From positions 1-6,098 of the forward strand of contig JABMQG010000500.1 of the NCBI GenBank assembly GCA_013203365.1: 6,098 nt of DNA. The letters run 5' to 3'. Under the pieces are notes generated by a model, which made no database searches, was not told where the DNA came from, and was given only the letters and a program-made list of their open reading frames with translations. Both the position numbers and the translations under genes were made by a program. The stretch's first letter is position 1. Each line of letters opens with the position of its first letter. Origin of the DNA: Planctomycetota bacterium (GTDB lineage Bacteria > Planctomycetota > Phycisphaerae > SM23-33 > FEN-1343). Of this stretch, positions 1 through 4,927 are shown piece by piece.

Positions 1-476
1 CAACTGAGGTCCAACGTCCTCAGCCCCGTCAGGCCCTTCAGATGGACCAGGCCCGCGTCCGTCACGGACTGAACGTACGGCGAGCCGAGGTTCAGCATCT
101 CGAGCCGCGTCAGGCCCTTCAGGTGAACCAGTTCATCGTCCGGCAGCCCCATCAACCGCAGGCCGGGGACTCGTCTGGCCTGAATCTCGGCCCGGACCCT
201 CGCCATGTCCATGTCTGTGTCCGTGGACCAGACCGGCTCGACCCACCACGACGCGCCCGCCGGTATCTTGAGCGGCTTGTCCGAGGGCGTTCGGCCGATG
301 AGTTCGGGAGCGTCGTCGGGCGTCTTCCGGACGTACACGTCGAACGCCACCTTGGAGTTAAAGGTTCTTGCTCTGAGCGCAGGGTCTACTGATGCGGGCC
401 CGGCCTCAGGCTCGACGCAGGCCGTCACGGCAACAAGCGCCGCCAGCATGCCGAACGCACACGTCCGCTTCGTCAT
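1..476 (-). CDS. Leucine-rich-repeat lipoprotein, 3' end cut by window edge
   Basis: Reading the minus strand from the ATG at 476-474 gives an open frame of 158 codons that leaves the window without a stop. Residues 1-20 form a lipoprotein signal: MTKR, a hydrophobic core (AFGMLAALVAV), then a V-T-A-C lipobox with the lipidated Cys at position 20. Residues about 39-82 are a small beta-rich stretch (F-D-V-Y-V-R-K-T-P ... I-P-A-G-A-S-W-W-V) that resembles a PEGA-like domain, but this is uncertain. From about residue 94 leucine-rich repeats begin (L-P-D-D-E-L-V-H-L-K-G-L-T, then V-T-D-A-G-L-V-H-L-K-G-L-T with L-R-T-L-D-L-S), a style common in Planctomycetes. A GGGAGAGG Shine-Dalgarno lies 4-7 bases before the ATG. 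The gene follows the membrane-protein gene by 24 bases, so the two probably share a transcript. Likely an envelope-anchored protein-binding lipoprotein; partner unknown. Confidence 0.85.
   Translation of the reverse strand, partial: MTKRTCAFGMLAALVAVTACVEPEAGPASVDPALRARTFNSKVAFDVYVRKTPDDAPELIGRTPSDKPLKIPAGASWWVEPVWSTDTDMDMARVRAEIQARRVPGLRLMGLPDDELVHLKGLTRLEMLNLGSPYVQSVTDAGLVHLKGLTGLRTLDLS
22..131 (-). repeat. 81-bp DNA repeat encoding leucine-rich repeats
   Basis: Positions 22-50 and 103-131 match at about 26 of 29 bases and lie 81 bases (27 codons) apart, in frame. They encode successive L-V-H-L-K-G-L-T segments of the lipoprotein. The DNA-level similarity points to recent repeat duplication or conversion within the leucine-rich-repeat array, which continues beyond the left edge. 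Confidence 0.7.
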
Positions 477-500
477 CGTTCCTCTCCCGCTCGTTGCCCG

Positions 501-902
501 TTACATCGCCTCACGCTTGAACCATGTCCACAGCTTGTGGGTCACGTCACGCTTGCTCATGAGCTCCAGGAACAGTTCCCGGCCGGCCCTGCCACTGAAC
601 GCGCCTTTGTTGTCTCTCATTAGACGGAGTATTTCGTGGAGGTCGATCAGGGACACAATCATGATGAGGAGCCCGACCACCATCCCCAGCCCAAAATTCC
701 CCGAAGCAATGGCTATTGGGAGCGGAGCAAGCAGCACGAGGTCGACGGCAAAGGGTACGCCGCACACGACGCTGACGATGGCCGCCGATATGAAACAGAA
801 CCCCGCCAGGACTGGCTCGCCTGCGAGGAAGCACCCGAGGCCGGCTAGGGCACACAAGAAGCGGACCCATGCCCCGATCCTACGCTTTGTCTTTGCCGTC
901 AT
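501..902 (-). CDS. Small multi-pass membrane protein, function unknown
   Basis: The frame can be read from position 980, but the supported start is one of two adjacent ATG codons at 905-903 and 902-900. GGAG at 913-910 lies 7 bases before the second, giving 133 residues and a TAA stop at 503-501. The protein has a short basic N-terminus (M-T-A-K-T-K-R-R), then about four hydrophobic segments at roughly residues 10-27, 29-48, 49-64 and 66-83, then a charged cytoplasmic-looking tail (H-E-I-L-R-L-M-R-D-N-K-G ... W-T-W-F-K-R-E-A-M). I do not recognise a family. It is the first gene of a probable two-gene unit with the leucine-rich-repeat lipoprotein. The insertion sequence begins about 50 bases upstream of its start, so its native promoter may have been separated from it or rebuilt from IS sequence. 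Confidence 0.7.
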   Translation of the reverse strand: MTAKTKRRIGAWVRFLCALAGLGCFLAGEPVLAGFCFISAAIVSVVCGVPFAVDLVLLAPLPIAIASGNFGLGMVVGLLIMIVSLIDLHEILRLMRDNKGAFSGRAGRELFLELMSKRDVTHKLWTWFKREAM

Positions 903-976
903 CATCCCTCTCCGCCGCCCTTCCTTCTCCTCGCCGCCGAACATTACTACTATACTGATGCTATAACCGTAGAAAA

Positions 977-1060
977 GCACGAGGTCCTTTGCTTCGAGGG
1001 CTAGAATGGGTTCGTGGAGAAACTCACTTCAACGCCCTGTGGGCAAGGAGGACCTCGTGC
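977..1060 (+). promoter_or_regulatory. Leader stem-loop hiding the recombinase ribosome-binding site
   Basis: GCACGAGGTCCT (977-988) is the perfect reverse complement of AGGACCTCGTGC (1049-1060). The stem can continue: TTGC (989-992) pairs with GCAA (1043-1046) across a two-base bulge, two U-G pairs follow, then AGGGC (997-1001) pairs with GCCCT (1034-1038). The 3' arm contains the Shine-Dalgarno (AAGGAGG, 1045-1051) and the GTG start (1057). A transcript entering from outside the element would therefore fold this site shut, as is known for some other insertion sequences. Alternatively, or in addition, the stem is part of the element's guide RNA. Confidence 0.6.
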
Positions 1061-2055
1061 AGTACGTCGGTATCGATTTGCACAAGCGGGACCTGGTGGT
1101 CGCAGTCGAGGATGAGAACGGTCCCGTCGGCAAGCCGCGTCGGATTCGGTGCGAAGATGAAGCTGCCATCGTCGAGCTCTTTGACACGTTGCGTCCGTTC
1201 CGAGCCGTGATCGAAGCGTCGGCCAGCTACCGGTGGCTCTACGAGTTGCTCTCGCCGCTGGGCACGGTGGTGCTGGCTCATCCGCTTCGGCTTCGGGTTA
1301 TTGTAACGAGTCGGGCGAAGACGGACAAGCTCGATGCGGCGGTGCTGGCGAAGCTGCTTCGGCTGGACCAGATTCCGACGGCGTACGTGCCGCCAAAGGC
1401 CTATCAGGAGCTTCGGGACCTGACGCGTGCTCGGGGAAGGCTCTCGCGCGCCGCGACATCCGCGAAGTGCCAGGTGCACGCGTTGCTGGGCGCCGCGAAC
1501 GTGCATCCGCCGTACCGGGTTCTGTTTGGCAAACGAGGGTGCCGTTGGCTGGGGTCGCTCGACTTGGGTTTGGCGGGGAACCTGCGGCGCAACGAACTGC
1601 TCTTGCGGCTGGAGCACTACGAGCGAGAGAAGGCAAAGCTCGATGCCGGCCTGGCCCAATTGGCGGAGACGTTCCCCGAGGTCGAAGCGCTGACCGAGTT
1701 GCACGGGATCGGGCTCTATTCGGCCCTGCTGATCGTGGCGGAGTTGGGCGAAGTCGATCGGTTCCGGACCGACCGCCAGGTCGGTGCGTACGCCGGGTTG
1801 ACGGCTCGCGTGCACCAGTCGGGCGGGCACGACTACCACGGCCACATCACGCGGCAAGGGTCTCGGTGGCTGCGGTGGATCCTGGTCCAGGCGGCGATGA
1901 GGATTACCCGCGAGGATCCGAAGCTGCGGAACTTCTACACGCGGATCCGGAAGCGGTCAAGCAAGCAGATCGCCCGCGTCGCGGTGGCTCGGAAGCTGGC
2001 CGGGATTTGCTGGGTGCGGCTGCGGCGGTGGCATCGCGAGCACGCGGTCGCGTGA
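1057..2055 (+). CDS. IS110-family DEDD transposase/recombinase
   Basis: Start is GTG at 1057, because AAGGAGG at 1045-1051 precedes it by 5 bases and the next residues (Q-Y-V-G-I-D) are the canonical N-terminus; an in-frame ATG at 1006 has no such support. The 332-residue product has the N-terminal RuvC-like DEDD domain with Asp7 (G-I-D-L-H-K), Glu53 (V-I-E-A-S), Asp90 and Asp93 (K-T-D-K-L-D-A), then a helical region around 130-215. The C-terminal Transposase_20 domain has H-G-I-G at 216-219, G-A-Y-A-G-L-T, and V-H-Q-S-G-G with Ser255, the position of the family's catalytic serine. It is full length, with no frameshift or stop, so probably active. Family role: RNA-guided recombination of a circular element into a target with a short core. 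Translation may be limited by the leader stem-loop. Confidence 0.95.
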   Translation: MQYVGIDLHKRDLVVAVEDENGPVGKPRRIRCEDEAAIVELFDTLRPFRAVIEASASYRWLYELLSPLGTVVLAHPLRLRVIVTSRAKTDKLDAAVLAKLLRLDQIPTAYVPPKAYQELRDLTRARGRLSRAATSAKCQVHALLGAANVHPPYRVLFGKRGCRWLGSLDLGLAGNLRRNELLLRLEHYEREKAKLDAGLAQLAETFPEVEALTELHGIGLYSALLIVAELGEVDRFRTDRQVGAYAGLTARVHQSGGHDYHGHITRQGSRWLRWILVQAAMRITREDPKLRNFYTRIRKRSSKQIARVAVARKLAGICWVRLRRWHREHAVA

Positions 2056-2451
2056 CGGAATTGACAAACGGACGCCGCGCGTGCACCGGCGCCACATCGA
2101 GGCCCGCCCTTGGATACTGGCGACGAAGGCCGGCCGCATCTGCCTTCGCTGCGCCGTTATACTGATTGGGCTCCGTGGCGCGTACAAGTCTCATGCACGG
2201 TCCGAACGACACACACGGGCACGGTGCGAATGGATGTATGCAAGGCACGCGCTACGGCAAGAGGCAACGACGTCAGGGAAGGAAGAAACGCAGAAAAGGA
2301 AAAGCCCTGTGGCGAAGGATCCTTGACTACGGTTATGGATGTATCCACGCGCCCCCTGTTTGCGTAGAAAAACTGCCCGAAATCCCAGTGCAAATCTGGC
2401 GGCCCGGCCGCTGAGGATGGAGTTCTCGGTAGGGACAACAACCATGCAGAA
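2056..2451. other. Gene-free stretch: IS right end and unassigned DNA
   Basis: No convincing gene was found on either strand in these 396 bases. The first 110 bases probably belong to the insertion sequence. They contain CGAAGGC/GCCTTCG arms (2124-2130 and 2142-2148, 11-base loop) and end near the TATACTGAT repeat at 2158-2166. Beyond that lie CCGTG/CACGG arms (2173-2177 and 2196-2200), a purine-rich tract around 2265-2305 that gives spurious Arg/Lys-rich frames, and the perfect palindrome AAGGATCCTT at 2315-2324. Nothing here identifies a known RNA. Confidence 0.5.
2124..2148 (+). repeat. Hairpin in the IS110 right end
   Basis: A perfect 7-bp inverted repeat, CGAAGGC (2124-2130) and GCCTTCG (2142-2148), has an 11-base loop and lies 69 bases after the recombinase stop. 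No U-tract follows, so it is unlikely to be a standard intrinsic terminator. It could be a stem of an RNA encoded in the right end, as seen in the IS1111 subgroup, or a structural feature of the end. Confidence 0.45.
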
Positions 2452-3146
2452 TCACGTTTCCCTAGCCAAGCAGATGTGATGGTCAGCGTGGTCCTTGTCA
2501 TCCCCGACCTCCAACTCAAAGCAGTCGAAGTAGTCCCTGTCGATGTAGCTCTCGATACTTGAGAACACATGTTGGCTCATGAACAGCCCTGATTCCCACA
2601 CGATCGGGAACTCGTCCAACATAGATTGGCTCACTTCTGTCCGCAATTCCGAACACTTTGGGCAGCGAACGGCGATTCTAACTTTGTCCTGGAAACCGCT
2701 GACTACATATCGGAGTCTGGGAACGATCATCTCGAAGAAGTGGCCTATCTCGACAGCCAAGCTACGATCATGGTCGTAGCGGTTGAATAACGTTTCTGGA
2801 AAGTCCGGATCAAGAGGGGGCCCATCGTCGAGCCCCTTGTGGTACGGAACGTTGAAGAGCTTCTCATATTTAACTTCCAGAAATGCAATGTGCTGTACTT
2901 GTTCCAGTCGTGTTCGGACCTCTTCGGAGATTATGAAGTTCAGACTTGGGCTGAAGATCGCCGAGATGTTGTATACGTTCTTGATCAACCACAAAGGCAG
3001 TTGCAGGTCATCTTCGAGCAGGTCGTACGACAGCCCTGGGGATTCAGCTCCCCCCGTTGAGCTTCACCATGGAACATCAGATCTTGGTAGACGCCAATTC
3101 CTGGATTGTCAAACCCGATATTCTTGTGGACGAAGAAGAACCGCAC
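2452..3146 (-). CDS. Hypothetical CPKC protein interrupted by a 1-base frameshift
   Basis: The C-terminal 180 residues form one open frame (2994-2452), but its only starts are unsupported TTG codons. Coding sense continues upstream to about 3063. An overlapping frame begins at a GTG at 3146 with GGAGG at 3158-3154, 7 bases upstream, and starts M-R-F-F-F-V-H-K-N-I-G-F-D. The two frames join if the G6 run (C's at 3055-3050) had one more G, giving 231 residues. I do not recognise the family. Visible features are a CPKC pair (Cys162/Cys165 in the joined numbering) that may bind zinc, an S-E-E-V-R-T-R-L segment, and an acidic, His-rich C-terminus. The layout loosely recalls stand-alone immunity proteins of the Imm11 sort, but this is only a resemblance. 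Base composition looks less GC-rich than its neighbours, consistent with acquired DNA. The shift may be a real mutation or a homopolymer sequencing error. Confidence 0.6.
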
Positions 3147-3187
3147 TTCGAGACCTCCAGAACACTCAGCACCTGCTGGGTCTCGGC

Positions 3188-3430
3188 TCAGTCGGCCAGC
3201 TTGACGGCGTTGCAGCAGTTGCACATGATTATATCACTCACGCCCCGAATATTCGTGCGCACCCGGCAGGATGAGTCTTCGGGGCATCCGCGTGCCAAGA
3301 TGGACAACATCTATTCGGTCGGTGCCCATACGTATTCGCCATCGCGACGGATATAGCCTCGACCGGGAAACCACTTGCATTTCTCACTGTGATATAGTAG
3401 ACTATAGTCAACAATGGTCAATGATGTTCA
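3188..3430 (-). pseudogene. Doubtful small reading frame with an in-frame TAG
   Basis: One minus-strand frame runs from about 3430 to a TGA at 3190-3188, broken only by a TAG at 3313-3311. The part before the stop ends K-C-K-W-F-P-G-R-G-Y-I-R-R-D-G-E-Y-V-W; the part after it could start at the ATG at 3310 (40 residues) and carries M-C-N-C-C-N-A-V. The stretch is protein-like but short, lacks a clear ribosome-binding site, and overlaps the promoter of the divergent gene. It may be a remnant of a gene once upstream of the CPKC protein, or chance. Confidence 0.2.
3381..3408 (+). promoter_or_regulatory. Candidate promoter of the HTH-Clp_N gene
   Basis: TTCTCA (3381-3386, 4/6 to the -35 consensus) and TATAGT (3403-3408, 5/6 to the -10 consensus) are separated by 16 bases and lie about 48 bases before the ATG at 3456. 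A second TATAGT occurs at 3393-3398. The downstream -10 sits inside the perfect 10-base palindrome GACTATAGTC (3400-3409), a natural place for a dimeric repressor, possibly the helix-turn-helix product itself. Confidence 0.4.
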
Positions 3431-3436
3431 ACAATG
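3408..3436 (+). repeat. TCAACAATG direct repeats, possible operator
   Basis: TCAACAATG occurs at 3408-3416 and 3428-3436, exactly 20 bases apart (about two helical turns), with a related GTCAATGATG between them. The repeats lie between the candidate -10 and the start codon of the helix-turn-helix gene. Spaced same-face direct repeats are a common operator arrangement for excisionase- or MerR-like DNA-binding proteins, so autoregulation is a reasonable inference. Confidence 0.4.
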
Positions 3437-3455
3437 ATGAGATGGGGTTGTGAGA

Positions 3456-4124
3456 ATGGCTGACAGGATGGTCGATTACCGTGATCCGGAATGGGTGGCA
3501 GAGCGACTCGGGCTGGATAAGAACACGGTGTACAAGTACTTGCAGGACGGAACGATTCCGGCTCTGCAGATCGCGCGGCGGTGGCTCATATCTGAAAGCG
3601 AGCTGGCGACATGGCTGGCGGAGCAAGCCAGGGAACAGACAGAAGCGCGCCGCGAGGCCGCTGCTTCGGCCGCGCACACAGCGGAGCGCATGAGTTCTTT
3701 TTCGCCCAACGCCCGCGAAGTCGTCCGGCTCGCCCACGGCGAGGCGCGGCGCTACAACCACAACAGGCTCGGTGAGGAGCACTTCGTTCTCGCTCTCGTC
3801 ACGCGACCGGAGTGCACTGCATCAAAGATCCTGGCGGCGCTGGGAACAGATGCGGACAAGCTCCGGCGGCGTCTTGACGGCGAGTTGACGCCGGGCGACT
3901 CCACGCCGCCGCGCCGGCTCGCGAGGACGCCGCAGGCCAAGAGGGCCATTCATCTGGCCGCGGCGCAGGCGAAGCAATCAGGATCGGACCTTGTCCGAAC
4001 GGAGCACCTGTTGCTCGGCATAATGGAAGCGGGGGAGGGACTCGCCTTCGACACGCTCACGCAACTGGGTGTGACGCTCGAGCGCGTGCGCGAAGAGATC
4101 ACCCGTTTGTCCGAAGGCCGATAG
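3456..4124 (+). CDS. Excisionase-type HTH fused to two Clp_N repeats
   Basis: Start is placed at ATG 3456, since TGGGG at 3443-3447 lies 8 bases upstream; a GTG at 3450 and an ATG at 3468 are in frame. The 222-residue product has three parts. Residues about 11-55 are an excisionase/MerR-like helix-turn-helix (P-E-W-V-A-E-R-L-G-L-D-K-N-T-V-Y-K-Y-L ... R-W-L-I-S-E-S-E-L). Residues about 56-79 are a charged, Ala/Glu/Arg-rich helical linker. Then come two Clp_N repeats: 82-143 with R-L-G-E-E-H-F-V-L-A-L, and about 155-222 with V-R-T-E-H-L-L-L-G-I. The AAA+ ATPase domains of ClpA/ClpC are absent. In Clp proteins the N-domain binds substrates and adaptors, so this could be a DNA-binding adaptor or decoy that links transcription to ClpCP proteolysis (inference). 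It heads a three-gene unit with the two acyl-carrier-like genes, 31 bases before the first. Confidence 0.85.
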   Translation: MADRMVDYRDPEWVAERLGLDKNTVYKYLQDGTIPALQIARRWLISESELATWLAEQAREQTEARREAAASAAHTAERMSSFSPNAREVVRLAHGEARRYNHNRLGEEHFVLALVTRPECTASKILAALGTDADKLRRRLDGELTPGDSTPPRRLARTPQAKRAIHLAAAQAKQSGSDLVRTEHLLLGIMEAGEGLAFDTLTQLGVTLERVREEITRLSEGR

Positions 4125-4155
4125 TACGGCTCGGCGCCAATCAGGAGACGACAGA

Positions 4156-4422
4156 ATGGACGCTCTTCAAGAGAAGCCAAATGTGTCGCGGAGTGTTGAG
4201 GAAAAGGTTGCTGCGATTGTCGCAGACCAGGCGGGGATGGAAGTGGCCGAGGTTACCCGAGACAGGGCGTTCGTGGCCGATCTGCCCATCGACTCGCTCG
4301 ATATCGTCGAGATAATGATGAGCATCGAGGAGGAGTTCGACATCACCATACCCGATGAGGACGTCGAGAGCATGAAAACCGTCGGTGATGCTGTTGACTA
4401 CGTAATCGGGCAGGGCGGGTGA
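4156..4422 (+). CDS. Acyl carrier protein
   Basis: An 88-residue four-helix acyl carrier protein with the phosphopantetheine site D-S-L-D at 46-49 (Ser47), preceded by F-V-A-D-L-P-I and followed by I-V-E-I-M-M-S-I-E-E-E-F-D-I-T-I-P-D-E-D, helix II and its acidic recognition surface. The C-terminal M-K-T-V-G-D-A-V-D-Y-V is the usual last helix. Length is slightly above the typical 77-80 because of an N-terminal extension of about 12 residues. AGGAG at 4143-4147 precedes the ATG by 8 bases. It should be converted to the holo form and carry acyl thioesters in the cytosol. Its neighbours are not the usual fabD/fabG/fabF genes, so it is probably an accessory carrier, not the housekeeping AcpP; no acp symbol is assigned for that reason. 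Confidence 0.93.
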   Translation: MDALQEKPNVSRSVEEKVAAIVADQAGMEVAEVTRDRAFVADLPIDSLDIVEIMMSIEEEFDITIPDEDVESMKTVGDAVDYVIGQGG

Positions 4423-4432
4423 GGGGGCGACG

Positions 4433-4690
4433 ATGGGCCTGGACGACGTTGAGATGATGATGCAGGTCGAAGAAGCGTTCGATATCACGATCGACGAGAG
4501 CAGATACACCGAGTTGCGGTCTGTTGGCGGGCTGGTTGCGTGTGTTGAACGAACGCTGAGCGAGAGCGGGCGGGAGCGCCCGGCCGACCTCGCCGAGACG
4601 ATCATCGCCATCGTCTCGGATGTCTCCGGGACCCCGGCGGAGGAGATTCACGCCGACAGCCGATTCTACGAGGACTTGAACCTCGGCTGA
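4433..4690 (+). CDS. Permuted half-ACP protein lacking the carrier serine
   Basis: An 85-residue protein starting 10 bases after the acyl carrier gene, with a GAGGGGG ribosome-binding site at 4421-4427. Residues 1-46 (M-G-L-D-D-V-E-M-M-M-Q-V-E-E-A-F-D-I-T-I ...) match the second half of an acyl carrier from helix II on. Aligned to its neighbour, Gly2 takes the place of the phosphopantetheine serine. Residues 52-85 (L-A-E-T-I-I-A-I-V ... F-Y-E-D-L-N-L-G) match the first half, and the frame stops exactly where D-S-L would follow. No continuation of the ACP motif is found after the TGA in any frame. The order is therefore C-half then N-half, without the serine. From memory, planctomycete proteins beginning M-G-L-D-x-V-E exist, so this may be a genuine small family. 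It might pair with the true carrier or act as a non-loading partner; degeneration of a tandem ACP is the alternative. Confidence 0.75.
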   Translation: MGLDDVEMMMQVEEAFDITIDESRYTELRSVGGLVACVERTLSESGRERPADLAETIIAIVSDVSGTPAEEIHADSRFYEDLNLG

Positions 4691-4691
4691 G

Positions 4692-4708
4692 GGCCGGCGC
4701 GTTCGGCC
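4692..4708 (+). terminator. Weak hairpin directly after the half-ACP gene
   Basis: GGCCG (4692-4696) and CGGCC (4704-4708) form a 5-bp GC stem with a 7-base loop starting two bases after the stop codon. No U-tract follows, so a terminator role is weak; it could instead act as a 3' mRNA-stabilising stem. Confidence 0.25.
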
Positions 4709-4733
4709 GTCAGCGAAGGAGCACGAGGTATTT

Positions 4734-4814
4734 AGGGGCACGATATGTATTTCCGCCCTTCCTTCGGCCTGCGCCCGAAGCGCACCGCGTAGGGGCACGG
4801 CATGCCGCGCCCCT
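4734..4814. repeat. REP-like palindrome with a degraded second copy
   Basis: Positions 4791-4814 are a 24-base palindrome with a single mismatch (A4797/C4808); its left arm reads AGGGGCACGGCATG. A second copy of the left arm, 12 of 14 identical, is at 4734-4747 (AGGGGCACGATATG), but its right arm is eroded. Between them is a CTTCGG/CCGAAG stem (4762-4767, 4775-4780). The pattern, lying between two convergent genes, is typical of repetitive extragenic palindromes, and similar GGGGCACGGCATGCC elements are remembered from several phyla. It may also stop transcription from both sides. Confidence 0.6.
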
Positions 4815-4838
4815 GCAGAATCAGATGATTGCTGGAGC

Positions 4839-4859
4839 CGTCGCCCGCTCGCGGCGACG
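4839..4859. terminator. GC-rich hairpin between convergent genes
   Basis: CGTCGCC (4839-4845) and GGCGACG (4853-4859) form a perfect 7-bp stem with a 7-base loop, 69 bases beyond the stop of the minus-strand lipoprotein gene. There is no adjacent T-run on either side, so an intrinsic terminator is possible but not shown. Confidence 0.3.
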
Positions 4860-4927
4860 CGACGGATGAACGGTACGATCAGCCAGCGGCGTGGCCATTC
4901 GCCGGCCTGCTTCGGCAATCAACGCAT

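Larger units (their letters stand above)
951..2166 (+). mobile_element. IS110-family insertion sequence (ends tentative)
   Basis: The element is defined by the intact IS110-type recombinase at 1057-2055. Its ends are uncertain because IS110 elements lack conventional terminal inverted repeats. The proposed limits use the 9-base direct repeat TATACTGAT at 951-959 and 2158-2166, which frames the gene almost symmetrically (about 98 bases to the left, 103 to the right) and contains a CT dinucleotide, the usual IS110 core. Such a match could arise by chance at the few-percent level. The left non-coding end holds a long stem-loop (977-1060) and the right end a 7-bp hairpin (2124-2148). Family knowledge: these elements move as circles by a bridge/seek-RNA-guided recombinase. 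Here the element lies upstream of, and divergent from, the membrane-protein/lipoprotein unit. Confidence 0.5.

Noticed and set aside
205..966. Long plus-strand open frame of 253 codons
   Set aside because: It is antisense to two minus-strand genes that have ribosome-binding sites, a lipobox and recognisable repeats. Its Ser/Thr/Pro/Arg-rich product resembles no protein and is a GC-rich shadow.
1024..1857. Minus-strand open frame of 277 codons inside the transposase
   Set aside because: Shadow of the IS110 gene: Arg/Gln/Pro-rich composition, no domain, no ribosome-binding site.
1233..2165. Plus-strand open frame of 310 codons overlapping the transposase
   Set aside because: Second-frame shadow of the IS110 gene, rich in Ala/Gly/Arg; the real gene has all catalytic motifs in the other frame.
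2166..2210. Possible group II intron domain V (CCGTG ... CACGG)
   Set aside because: Only a 5-bp stem forms; the conserved catalytic triad, GAAA loop and overall 34-base shape of domain V are not present, and there is no reverse transcriptase.
968..2371. CGTAGAAAA direct repeat at 968-976 and 2363-2371 as alternative IS ends
   Set aside because: The right copy would give a right end of over 300 bases, and an A-rich 9-mer match over such a distance is easily random; the TATACTGAT pair fits the gene better, though neither is proven.
2166..2414. Plus-strand frame with a K/R-rich stretch (G-K-R-Q-R-R-Q-G-R-K-K-R-R-K-G-K)
   Set aside because: The basic run comes from a purine-rich tract, alternative frames are equally open, and no ribosome-binding site or family resemblance is seen.
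3057..3356. Plus-strand frame of 99 codons
   Set aside because: It is antisense to the GTG-started N-terminus of the CPKC protein and has no ribosome-binding site; its composition (many Ser/Thr, scattered His) is shadow-like.
4691..4760. Continuation of the half-ACP gene by frameshift into a D-S-L motif
   Set aside because: All three frames after the TGA were read and none contains D-S-L or a helix II-like segment, so the protein truly ends at the stop.
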